Shown one piece after another: positions 13,034 to 22,313 of a stretch of DNA of 62,993 nt. How positions within the stretch are numbered: the stretch's first letter is position 1; every line of letters starts with the position of its first letter. Origin of the DNA: a virus; the IMG/VR virus record IMGVR_UViG_3300046171_000113, positions 1 through 62,993 of that record, one strand, 5' to 3'. The notes under the pieces are model-generated. The model did not search any database. It worked only from the letters and a program-made list of their open reading frames with translations, and was not told where the DNA came from. The position numbers and the translations under genes were made by a program.

Positions 13034-14989
13034 TCATTTTATGTTACCCCAATTTGGCCCTGATTCATAGTCAACCTTATTAGGAATTTGTAATTTAACC
13101 GCCGTCTCCATTATTTTTATAATGTCGTCAGAGTTATCTTTTTCTCCAAGAGGAATAGATATATCAAGCTCATCGTGTATCTGTATATGCGGTGTGATGC
13201 CTTCCTTATATAGTTCTAACATAGCTTTTTTAGTCATGTCTGCAGCACTACCTTGAATTAATTTGTTTAATGCTTTGTAAGTAAAAGCTCTACGATGACC
13301 ATTCTCATGCCAATAATTTTTTTGTTTATTACCATCTTTGTCTTTAATAAATTCCCCTTCTTCATCTTTCATAAACTCACCCATTGCTTGGAGCTCTAAC
13401 ATTCTTTCATGATCTTGTGCAGGTACAAACCTACCCCAATCACTGCCTTTTAATATAGGTTCGTATTTTGGAAATCTACATTTTCTGTTTAAGATAGTTT
13501 TAATTCTACCTTGATCTTGAGCAGCACTCATTAATTGATTTGTTAATTGTTTTACAAATGGAACTTTACCATGATAGGTATCAAATAATTCTTTAGCTTT
13601 GTCTTTAGATACACCAAGTTCTGCTTCTAGTTTAGCTTTACCCATTCCATAAAACAAACCTAAGTTAATTACTTTAGCTTGACCTCTTGGAATTTTAGCC
13701 ATGTCAGCAACAGTCTGGTGAAAGTCTGCTTTTGGATCAGTGTCATATGCATCAGCAATTTTATTAACTGAAGCTAATCCAAATCTTAATGCATACTCTG
13801 TAACTAATCTTGGCTCCTGTTGCGAGTAGTCAAACGTACCCCACTTGCAACCTTCTTCAGGTAAGAATAAACTTCTTATCAAAGGTCCTGTGTTTGGATC
13901 CTTAGCTGGAATTTGTTGCAGGTTAGGATTAGAATAACTAAATCTACCGGTAACTGTGCCTCCATCATCAGATCTAATTTGATTTATCTCTGCATGAATT
14001 CTACCATTATGTTCGTGTCTTAAAATTGTATCAATGAATGTTGTATTAACCTTGTTTATTTTCCTAGCTTCTGCTATCATTTTAATTACAGGATGCTCAT
14101 GATTAGAAAGGAAATTTTTTGTAAATGAAGGTGCACCAGTTTTTACAGTTTTTTCAAAAGGTAGTTTCAAATGTTCAAAGACTTTTTGAATACTACGTGC
14201 AGCCCATATTTGAGTTTCTACTCCTGTCTCTATTTTTACTTGGTGGATTAATCTTTCTTCTTGTGTTGTTAATTCTTTTTTTAATTGATTGGCTCTTGTC
14301 ACGTCTACCCGCACCCCTAGGAAACGCATATCGACTAAACAAGGAAACAGATCTGTCTCAAGATTAAATATATCTTGACAATCATCTTCTACTAATAATT
14401 TTTTTACATGTTGCCAAAGTTTAAAAGTTAATTCAGCATCTTTTTCAGCATAAGCTCCTACTTCACTTGCAGGTAATTTCCACATTTCTGCTTTTGGATC
14501 AAGCCCTCTTGACTTAGCTGCTTCATTCAAAGCTTTTTCATTCTTACCTTCGTTAAGATAATGCCATGACAATGCATTTAATGTATATGCAAATCTATTC
14601 TCATCTAAGACTGAACATGCAATCATGGTATCTACGATTAAACCATTGATTTTTATACCTAAATTACGTATCCAACATACGTCATACATTGCGTTATGAA
14701 ATATTTTTGTAGCTGGACATTCACAAATATCTTTAAACCATTCTAAAGTTTTAACTCTATTCATGTTTGGTCCTTCACCATGTGCTATAGGAAAATACCA
14801 TTTATCATTAAAAGTAGCGACAGCAATACCAACAACTTCACCATTACCTGTAACTGCACCAGATCCTTTTGATTTTAAATTTGGATCACGTGTTTCTAAG
14901 TCAATTGATATCTCATCATAACTTCTTAGATCAGGGTATTCTGTGGGCTGTACCCATTCGGTTTGTGTTAAGTATTTAGGTATCTTCAT
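13034..14989 (-). CDS. polA: Family A DNA polymerase with 3'-5' exonuclease, 651 aa
   Basis: Replicative polymerase. Exonuclease motifs: SIDLET (D30/E32), HNAMYDV, and YAEKDAE. Polymerase motifs: A in FDYSQQEPRL, B in RGQAKVINLGLFYG, C in IHDELD. In motif B the residue matching E. coli Phe762 is Leu (four after the motif Lys), a variant known in phages and thought to slow or alter nucleotide selection. No 5'-3' exonuclease domain. Frame intact, unlike several neighbours. Confidence 0.95.
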   Translation of the reverse strand: MKIPKYLTQTEWVQPTEYPDLRSYDEISIDLETRDPNLKSKGSGAVTGNGEVVGIAVATFNDKWYFPIAHGEGPNMNRVKTLEWFKDICECPATKIFHNAMYDVCWIRNLGIKINGLIVDTMIACSVLDENRFAYTLNALSWHYLNEGKNEKALNEAAKSRGLDPKAEMWKLPASEVGAYAEKDAELTFKLWQHVKKLLVEDDCQDIFNLETDLFPCLVDMRFLGVRVDVTRANQLKKELTTQEERLIHQVKIETGVETQIWAARSIQKVFEHLKLPFEKTVKTGAPSFTKNFLSNHEHPVIKMIAEARKINKVNTTFIDTILRHEHNGRIHAEINQIRSDDGGTVTGRFSYSNPNLQQIPAKDPNTGPLIRSLFLPEEGCKWGTFDYSQQEPRLVTEYALRFGLASVNKIADAYDTDPKADFHQTVADMAKIPRGQAKVINLGLFYGMGKAKLEAELGVSKDKAKELFDTYHGKVPFVKQLTNQLMSAAQDQGRIKTILNRKCRFPKYEPILKGSDWGRFVPAQDHERMLELQAMGEFMKDEEGEFIKDKDGNKQKNYWHENGHRRAFTYKALNKLIQGSAADMTKKAMLELYKEGITPHIQIHDELDISIPLGEKDNSDDIIKIMETAVKLQIPNKVDYESGPNWGNIK

Positions 14990-15171
14990 TTTGATAATAT
15001 ATATTTCTTTTCTACTAACTTATTTAATTTATTTTTATTACTAAACGCATACAAAGCTGCTTCATAGCTATGTGGAAATATTTCCCAATCAACTAGAGTA
15101 CCATAAATTTCTAAACGAAACTCATGTTTATTTACTGTAATATTTTTTGCTTTAAAATTTCTGTTAGGCAT
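14986..15171 (-). CDS. Hypothetical protein, 61 aa
   Basis: Small basic protein overlapping the polymerase start by 4 nt and sharing a stop/start overlap with the DUF3310-like gene upstream. No motif recognised; probably co-translated with the polymerase. Confidence 0.65.
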   Translation of the reverse strand: MPNRNFKAKNITVNKHEFRLEIYGTLVDWEIFPHSYEAALYAFSNKNKLNKLVEKKYILSK

Positions 15172-15419
15172 TATTTTTTCTTTTTCATATCATTCATTTT
15201 TAACATTTCTAATTGACAGTAGTGTACAATTTTTTTAAGATCCTCTGCTCCCCCTTTCCTTTGATAGCGACAAACATATTTAATAACGTTGCCCTGAAAG
15301 AACGAGAGATCGTTTTTAGAAATAAATTCATATGGTTGAATAGGAAATTTTGTGTAATGATTCCCGCCTACCTGAGTGTATTGTGGAAATGATTCTTCGA
15401 ATATATCTTTATGCGTCAT
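15171..15419 (-). CDS. DUF3310-like protein, 82 aa
   Basis: GGNHYTKFPIQPYEFI...FFQGNVIKYVCRYQRKGGAEDLKK matches the DUF3310 pattern (HY...PIQPxEFI, GNxxKYxxRYxxKGGxEDLxK), a small protein frequent in phage replication modules, sometimes called nucleotide-kinase-like. Role not firmly known. In the polymerase operon. Confidence 0.85.
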   Translation of the reverse strand: MTHKDIFEESFPQYTQVGGNHYTKFPIQPYEFISKNDLSFFQGNVIKYVCRYQRKGGAEDLKKIVHYCQLEMLKMNDMKKKK

Positions 15420-15717
15420 AGTTTTTCTCCCTTTTTAAATATAATTGTTTTAAGTTTTTTAGAAATCCTTCCTCCCATACCCAGAATCTATCAGTGTATG
15501 ATTCCATATTACCTGGCATTCCAACATAAGAATATGAACGATCTTTTTTAAGCCATGATCTAGGTACCCACATCTCAACAGGATCTAAAAACTTTTTAAA
15601 TTTTTTGTATAATTTATTATACTTTGTGCTTTTAACTTTATTTACTTTTATCAAAACAGCTTTCGGTGTTTTTCTTAATACATCAAATTCAATTTGTCTG
15701 TGAAAAAATGTACTCAT
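15409..15717 (-). CDS. Hypothetical protein, 102 aa
   Basis: Basic N-terminal half and the element VEMWVPRSWLKKD, which I recall in similar marine phage proteins of unknown role. Start overlaps the helicase stop (ATGA), end overlaps the DUF3310-like gene by 11 nt. Confidence 0.7.
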   Translation of the reverse strand: MSTFFHRQIEFDVLRKTPKAVLIKVNKVKSTKYNKLYKKFKKFLDPVEMWVPRSWLKKDRSYSYVGMPGNMESYTDRFWVWEEGFLKNLKQLYLKREKNYDA

Positions 15718-17141
15718 AGTTGATACTCCTTTATTTTCTTTTTAGCTTTCAATTTGTATAAGTTATTTCTTGCTCTTGTGATACCCACGTACCACACTCT
15801 ATGCTCTTCATCTTGTTTGTCAACACTTAGACGAATACTTTTCTGTACTTTAGAACCTTGATGTAAAGAAAGTATTACATTATCTTCTTCACCACCTTTT
15901 ATTGCATGAATAGTTGATAACCATATCCTTGCATTTTCATAAAGTTTTTCACCCCCAGAAATTATATTTCGAATGTAAAGTATTTCTTTCTGATCAGCTA
16001 CGAATATATCATACCAATTTTTTTCAGGATCCCAATTACCATTGGGAATATATTCTCTGACATCATTGATTTCTTTTTCTTCAACTTACCTTCTCTTATC
16101 CATTTAGTGTAAGCCATTGCTCCATTATAAATACCTACGTTAAAACTTTTACCTTTGTTACTTTGATAATAAATATTTTTACTTTTAAGTTCTTTCATTA
16201 TGTCTAACAAATTGCTTTTAGTTCTTGTTAAGATTAACCACTTACCTTTTGTAAGATCAACTTGTCCTAAATTATTGATATGAGACGCAAAGCCCTCTTG
16301 CGCCCGTGGTAGATATTCTTTGTGTTTCCTGATGCCTGATATACGACTCACTGCTATTTGAGATTGTTCTTGCACTGCTCTTGATACTCTTCTCGAATAC
16401 CTTAAAACACTTTCATTTGCAGGTTCTTTTATAAATCTATTAACGTCAGCTCCAGCCCAAGCAAATATAGCTTGGTCGTCATCGCCAGCTAAATACATAT
16501 CATCACAGTTCTCTCTTAACTTATCATACAGTTGCCATTGTAATGGAGACAAGTCTTGTGCTTCATCAATGAAGATAGCTTTTAATTTAGGAATCTTACC
16601 TGAGTTTATAACTTTTTTAATTAGATCATTAAAATCTAATAGATGCATTTTCTTTTTATATTCTTGTAGGTTTATGTAAATATGATTTAACGTGTCCCAA
16701 CTTCTATATCTTTTCTATCATGTTCATTAAGATTAAATTCTTCTCGTAGAGGTATATCTTTGTTAATAGATCTTTGTATCATTTGAAAGTAAGGATTATT
16801 ACAAGTTAAGAAATGTGTCTGTTCATCATTATACTTATCATTAAAGTTAACTCTTACATTTAACTTCTTACCAAAGCTTCATAGTGATGTGGTTGAATGA
16901 TAGCGCTTTCATTTAAATTTAATAAGTGAAAACAAAATGCGTGAAGTGTTTGAAAATATGGAACTTGTTTTTCATCTACACCAATTCTATTTCTAGCTTC
17001 TTTCGCTGCTTTCTTTGTGAAAGCAAAGTAACCTATCTTGTGATAAGGTGTACCTGTTCTTACATAAGCATTAACTCTTCTAATTAATCTAAAAGTTTTA
17101 CCTGTCCCAGGTGGACCATATATCTTAATAGGTTTTTTCAT
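15714..17141 (-). CDS. UvrD-like superfamily 1 helicase (broken by at least three frameshifts)
   Basis: ATP-dependent DNA helicase. The motifs are all there but in different frames: GPPGTGKT (Walker A) and YFAFTKKAAKEA in 16860-17141; IDEAQD and GDDDQAIFAWAGAD in 15998-16648; STIHAIKGGEEDNVIL and EEHRVWYVGITRAR in the last part. Frames shift near 16860, 16700 and 16000-16080, each time rejoining a continuous helicase sequence, which points to single-base consensus errors. Start shares TAATG with the primase stop; end shares ATGA with the next gene. Confidence 0.85.
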
Positions 17142-18770
17142 TAAACAATATTCTGTTTATCTTCTATTGCTATTTTTTCCTCTGGTATTTCTTCTTTCAT
17201 CAAATCATCTGCAGGCATTTTTATACATCTAACTGGTGGAAATGATTTTTCACTTTCACCTTTTGGAAATCTTTTTTGAAATCCAAACTCAGCTTTGAAA
17301 TGACTCTTAATTAAAGTTGCAGTTCTTGGCCTGTCTTTTGTCCATTCATTTCTTTTTATCTCTTCATAAAATTTATCGTAGTCAAAGTAATAATGCTCTT
17401 CATCTTTCAATACAGCACCACTTTTAAATGAAGCATACGTTGTAGCCTCTGGTCCATTGACATAGTCTTCTAGATATTTCTTAACATCTCAATAGGATTA
17501 GTACCAGCAGGTGGCTTTAATATCCTCTTTAGTGGCCCATAGAGCGTCCAGGATAGGCTGATATTCATTATTCTTAATAATGGGAGGGAATATTGATGTT
17601 TGGTCTGCTATAAGCGCTCTCATCTCTTTCATCTCTGAAATCTTTTTTTATATGTTTTGCATGTATTTGAACAACTTTACTGTCAGATAATTCTACATTA
17701 AAAAAATATTCTGGATCAGGTCTTATAACATATTTTTATTAAACCTGATATCTGAGGCCAACTACTTTCTCTATGACTTCCAATACCATATTTTCTACGT
17801 AGACAAGTTCCCTTTGCACAATAAGAAGATATAGGTATGTCATGACAAGTATGTCCAGCTGTATCTTTGCTCCAGCTTTTTATTTTTTGATTTACTTTGT
17901 CATCGCCCCACACTTCATCATACTTAATAAAATCTCTTGCAGCATTTAAAACTTTTTTACCCCACTCGTCTTTAAATTTTTTCTTAGCAAACACCATGTA
18001 GTTAAATAAAAATCTATCTCTTTCATCTTTTAATTTGATCCTGATTCCTGAACCTGTTTGCATATCATCTGTAAACATGGAGGACCATCTAATAAATCTT
18101 CTGGACCACCAGTTAATATTTCTTTTACCTTTTTGTTTGATACTTCTTTTAATGATTCTTTTGTTTGTAAATTATCTTTTACTACGTTTATAAAATCTTC
18201 AAACTCTAGTTCTGTTCCGTCTGGTAATAATGCTTTACGCTCTGTTTTCTTAAAATAAGGTAAGTTAATAAATGATCCAGAAGTTCTAACATTATCTTGA
18301 TTCATTCCTAGTTGTGTTTGTTTAGGAAATATTTCTGTCTTAGAAGATAGTCCAAATAAAAATAATAAGTTTTGTAAAAACTCTCTAATTAAAGTTGCAG
18401 GTACTTTTTCTGCTGTAAATACATAAATGTGAAGACCATTACTTTTTGATTTAATTGGTACAACGGGTAGGTCCTTGTCTTGAATTACTTTTAAATAGTG
18501 ATGAATATCAAAACTAGAATAATCAGATGGATCAATGTCAATTGCACCAAAGCTAGCCATACCTTTATCATCACAGGCTTGTATACCTATTGCACGTTTA
18601 CCATCTAAATGATCTTGATAATCTTGATCAGATATATTTCTTTTAGACCAGCCATAATCGCCTGGATCAAATTTTAATTTGTTTGTTTGTGGATCATGAT
18701 AACCATTGTTAACATTACAGAAACCAAAGTCTCTCTCAAGCCCACTAAAATATTTTCTAAAATCTTTCAT
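17141..18770 (-). CDS. Primase (archaeo-eukaryotic-type) broken by frameshifts
   Basis: Probable replicative primase. N-terminal part: YFSGLERDFGFC, the acidic FGAIDIDPSDY (metal-binding DxD) and IKSKSNGLHIYVF (the S-x-H element of AEP primases). Central Cys/His cluster (GHTCHDIP, CAKGTCLRRKYG). C-terminal part is helical and ends at the helicase start. Frames change near 18065, 17740, 17610 and 17480, but the sequence reads on after each. The AEP assignment rests on two motifs, so a related primase-polymerase is possible. Confidence 0.7.
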
Positions 18771-18776
18771 AATTAT

Positions 18777-18806
18777 ACGGCGCCTCCAGTCTCCCTTCAG
18801 CGCCGT
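18777..18806 (-). promoter_or_regulatory. Hairpin enclosing the primase ribosome-binding region
   Basis: A perfect 7-bp stem (18777-18783 with 18800-18806, ACGGCGC/GCGCCGT) lies 7 nt before the primase ATG; its 16-nt loop holds AAGGGAG and GGAG. GC-rich stems are rare in this AT-rich region. It may control access of ribosomes to the primase start. Confidence 0.5.
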
Positions 18807-18821
18807 TGTTATAACACTTTA

Positions 18822-19592
18822 TTATACTATGTCTTGCTTCTTTTGACCAGCATCATACTTTGGTTTAGCTGCACCTTTAGAAACTGATTTCTGAAGTTGT
18901 GCTGCTATCTCATACATAGACGCATCATCTTTATTAGCGATATCAAGATTTCTTACTCTTGATGGTTTGTAGACATGCCAGCTTTTACTTCCCGCAGTTC
19001 TTCCAAATGTATTTAACTTATACATAGCTGAATAACTTGCAGGATTAAATGAACCTTGATCATCTGAGAATCTCAGATTCTTAATAAGGTTATTTAACTC
19101 CCTCGCTGGAGATAAATTAGAAGATCTCATTGGGACCACTGCAGGTTTTAACTCACCATCTACCATTGCTAGTACATAGAAGTATGCAGTCTTCTCAACA
19201 TAGTTACCGTTTGGCAATCTATATCTTCCATTCTTTTCTTCCACAGCATCGGCTGGAATCTCTAAATGAGTTCCTACTGGAGCTGAAGCACTATCGCCTC
19301 TCTCCTGCCATTCGGGATACCTAGTTTGTGCGTGAGCAATTATGATATCTAATCCCTCTTCACCACTTATAAGTTTACCAAACCCTGATGCATAAATCAT
19401 ACCAGGTTTAGCCCCTTCTACATGCTTGGCGTCTCTCTCATTACATTCAGGTGATAGCTGATGTAAGATTTTCAGAATCGGTGTTGATACGTCATCTGAT
19501 TTAATCTCTTCAGCTCCTTTACCAGAGTCTGCTCTGAGATTTATTGTTGCTAATGCACCTGCATCAGCCTTCTTTGCTACTTGACTTTCCAT
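18822..19592 (-). CDS. Putative replication/recombination protein, 256 aa
   Basis: Unknown protein with N-terminal ATINLRADSG (shared with the next gene upstream), an internal segment GDSASAPVGTHLEIPADAV and a C-terminal basic tail. Position between primase and helicase genes suggests a DNA-binding role such as single-strand binding, but no motif proves it. A clear ribosome site (AAAGGAG) precedes the start. Confidence 0.65.
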   Translation of the reverse strand: MESQVAKKADAGALATINLRADSGKGAEEIKSDDVSTPILKILHQLSPECNERDAKHVEGAKPGMIYASGFGKLISGEEGLDIIIAHAQTRYPEWQERGDSASAPVGTHLEIPADAVEEKNGRYRLPNGNYVEKTAYFYVLAMVDGELKPAVVPMRSSNLSPARELNNLIKNLRFSDDQGSFNPASYSAMYKLNTFGRTAGSKSWHVYKPSRVRNLDIANKDDASMYEIAAQLQKSVSKGAAKPKYDAGQKKQDIV

Positions 19593-19613
19593 AGATTCTC
19601 CTTTGTTAGTCTA

Positions 19614-20174
19614 TTAGTCTGTTGATTTAGATTTGTTAGTTATCTTAGTTTGATAACCAGCAAACGTACTGAAATACTCTGAAGGAATCTGACCACCACG
19701 TGTATGGAGATCCTCCAGAGCAACTCTAAGGGTTCCGGCATGAACAGAAACTTTTTGTTCCGGTTCATAACCTTGTCCTCTTGCAAGGGTAGCATATTGC
19801 GTCGCCTTGGTATCTTCGTCCTTTCCAAACCTCACTGTGATTTCATTTTTCACAATGTTGCCTAGTCCGTTCTCTCGAAGCCATTGATATGCCTCTGCTC
19901 TTTTAGCTGCTAGAGCGTTAGCAAAAAACTTATTAGATATTTCTATTTCAGAACCATCTTTTAATTTCATAGTTTTAAGATTCATAGCATTCATCATATC
20001 TGGAATTACTACTTGAGAAAAATATTTCTCACTCTCTTCTAAATCTTTAATTCTATCTTTATAGTTCTGTATCTCTTGTTGTATGTCTTGAAGTTTTTTT
20101 ATTTCGTCTGTTAGTTTTTGGGGTTCTGTTTGCGTCACCTGACTGGGCGCATCAGCTCTTAGATTGATCGTCAT
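19614..20174 (-). CDS. Hypothetical replication-region protein with coiled coil, 186 aa
   Basis: Begins MTINLRADAPS, the peptide also found near the start of the 256-aa protein. A coiled coil (LTDEIKKLQDIQQEIQNYKD...) is followed by an alpha/beta part. AAGGAG precedes the ATG and a promoter lies at 20220-20248. Probably works with the 256-aa protein; function unknown. Confidence 0.65.
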   Translation of the reverse strand: MTINLRADAPSQVTQTEPQKLTDEIKKLQDIQQEIQNYKDRIKDLEESEKYFSQVVIPDMMNAMNLKTMKLKDGSEIEISNKFFANALAAKRAEAYQWLRENGLGNIVKNEITVRFGKDEDTKATQYATLARGQGYEPEQKVSVHAGTLRVALEDLHTRGGQIPSEYFSTFAGYQTKITNKSKSTD

Positions 20175-20219
20175 GTTACTCCTTAATAGTTTAATAGTTT
20201 AATTTATATTTGCACTATC

Positions 20220-20248
20220 GTATATATAGGAGAATTTATATATGTCAA
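20220..20248 (-). promoter_or_regulatory. Promoter of the replication operon
   Basis: TTGACA (20243-20248) with ATATAC or TATACG at 17-18 nt on the - strand; the spacer contains TTCTCCTATATA, a variant of the TTATCCTATATA block in other early promoters. It is followed by a ~45-nt leader to the 186-aa gene. Confidence 0.55.
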
Positions 20249-20250
20249 TA

Positions 20251-20589
20251 CTAGTTTTGAAAAATATTTAATTCAATTGGATAATAAGAAAATTGTCTTC
20301 TATCGTACTTTAATAATTTAAATTTACCATTTGTAAGATCAGAAGCTACTGCACATACAACACCAATTATGGCAGGATCGCCATAAAGTAATAAGTAATC
20401 ATCGGTTGTAAAATCTTTTAATGAGTTTTTTATTTCCATCACCATTGGACCTGGTGTAAATTGCATTTGTTTTAAACGAGGAAATAAAATCTTAATTTCG
20501 CCATACTTTAATGCAGGCGTAATATCAATTTTAGGTTGACCTGTTTCTCTATCTGTAGGAATTTCTTGTACTAAATAAACTTTGCTCAT
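20251..20589 (-). CDS. Hypothetical protein, 112 aa
   Basis: VYLVQEIPTD...ITPALKYGEIKILFP...DYLLLYGDPAIIGVVCAVASD...FKLLKYDRRQ. I recall close relatives in many marine phages near replication genes, with no known function. Divergently transcribed from the SNF2-type helicase. Confidence 0.75.
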   Translation of the reverse strand: MSKVYLVQEIPTDRETGQPKIDITPALKYGEIKILFPRLKQMQFTPGPMVMEIKNSLKDFTTDDYLLLYGDPAIIGVVCAVASDLTNGKFKLLKYDRRQFSYYPIELNIFQN

Positions 20590-20617
20590 TGACTTTTTTC
20601 TTTCTATACACTATATA
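20589..20617 (+). promoter_or_regulatory. Promoter of the SNF2-type helicase
   Basis: TTGACT (20589-20594), 17 nt, TATATA (20612-20617) on the + strand in the short divergent gap before the ATG at 20645. Confidence 0.6.
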
Positions 20618-20644
20618 ACTTTTTAGAAAGAAAAGTAAACAACT

Positions 20645-22104
20645 ATGAATGTATTAGACAGTAAAATTAATTGGTATAAGTTTAAAACAAGTCCTTATAA
20701 ACATCAACTTGATGCTTTAGAACGGTCGTGGGATAAAGAATACTTTGCGTACTTTATGGAAATGGGTACCGGTAAATCTAAAGTATTAATTGATAATGCA
20801 GCTATGCTTTATAACCAAGGCAAGATAAATGGTTTACTTCTTATTGCACCAAAAGGTGTATATAAAAATTGGTATGAAGATCAGATACCTACACACTTAC
20901 CTGACTATATAAATAAAAAAGTTGTTCTTTGGAAAAGTTCAGACAAGACTCATGAACAAACAAAAAAACTAAATTCATTATTTGAAACAGGTGAAGACCT
21001 ACACATATTAGTTATGAATGTAGAATCTTTATCTACTAAAAAAGGTGTAGCGTTTGCAGAAAAGTTTTTAAATTCTCACAGAGCATTAATGGCTATTGAT
21101 GAGTCTACTACAATAAAAAATCCAGAAGCCAAACGTACAAAAAATATTGTAACCTTGGTAAGCTTGCAACATACAGAAGAATACTTACAGGTTCACCGGT
21201 AACTAAATCACCACTAGACCTATACAAACAATGTGAGTTTTTAGAAGATGAACTATTAGGTTTTAATTCTTACTATGCATTTAGAACTAGATACGCTGTT
21301 ATGAGAACAGCAAACTTTAGTGGTCGATCTGTACAGATAGTTGTGGGTTATAGAAACCTAGATGAGTTAGCTGATAAACTAAAAGAATTTTCTTACCGTG
21401 TATTAAAAGATGAGTGTCTAGATTTACCTAAGAAAACGTTTATGAAACGAGAAGTGTTGTTGACACCAGAACAGACTAAGGCATATCTACAGATGCAGAA
21501 ACTAGCTCATGCTCAAATGAATGGTAAGATGATGTCTACAGCTACTGTGTTAACTCAGTTAATGAGACTACAGCAGATAACTTGTGGTCACTTTACAGCT
21601 GATGATGGCACCATACAAGAAATGCCAAACAACAGGGTAGGTGAACTACTTAATTTACTTGATGAGATAGAGGGTAAGGTTGTTATCTGGGCTCAGTTTC
21701 AAAGAGATGTACATAATATTATTAAAGTCTTATCTAAAGAATATGGAGAAGATTCTTTTGTAGATTATTATGGACTAACACCACAAGAAGAAAGACAGGA
21801 TAATATTAAAAAATTCCAGGACCCCGATTCTCCTGTCCGGTTTTTTATAGGAACTACTCAAACTGGTGGGTATGGTATCACACTTACAGCTGCATCAACT
21901 ATGATCTATTATTCTAATGGTTATGATCTAGAGAAAAGACAGCAATCAGAGGCTAGAATAGATCGTATTGGTCAAGAGTATCCAATGACTTATATTGATA
22001 TAGTAACAGAAGATACTATCGATACTAAAGTTGTAAAAGCTTTACGTAAAAAATTAAATATTGCCTCGGATATTATGGGCGAAGAATTAAAGACTTGGAT
22101 TTAA
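20645..22104 (+). CDS. SNF2-type DNA helicase/translocase (one frameshift)
   Basis: Superfamily 2 ATPase. MEMGTGKSKV (Walker A), LMAIDEST (DExx-type motif II), RRILTGSPVTK (motif III) and QSEARIDRIGQ (motif VI) are present. The frame shifts near 21152: reading one base over gives LGKLATYRRILTG and continues to the stop at 22104, so a single base is missing from the sequence. Full length would be about 486 aa. It is the only long + strand replication gene and ends converging with the late - strand genes. Confidence 0.88.
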
Positions 22105-22313
22105 AAAAAGAAACCTTTATCTAAAACTTTTTCTAGCAACAGAAGTGATACTGCCCCAACAGTACCCAATAACACCCAATAGATCTTGTCTATCTTACCG
22201 CCCAAATCGTGTATACCATCGTGCATATGTTTAACATCTTTTTTTAATCCAGTAATATATCCATAGATAGAAAGCAGGTGCTCTCTTGTAGTTTTGGGGT
22301 TTAGTTTAGACAT
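22101..22313 (-). CDS. Small tail-anchored membrane protein, 70 aa
   Basis: N-terminal polar helix (HLLSIYGYITGLKKDVKHMH) and a C-terminal membrane span (IYWVLLGTVGAVSLLLLEKV). Last gene of the late string, overlapping the ejection protein gene by 8 nt. Possible holin or virion-membrane component; not certain. Confidence 0.65.
   Translation of the reverse strand: MSKLNPKTTREHLLSIYGYITGLKKDVKHMHDGIHDLGGKIDKIYWVLLGTVGAVSLLLLEKVLDKGFFF

Noticed and set aside
14125-14367. Hydrophobic 80-aa frame antisense to DNA polymerase
   Set aside because: The Leu-rich sequence is the antisense of Lys/Glu-rich coding DNA, a usual artefact; it lies fully inside a certain gene.
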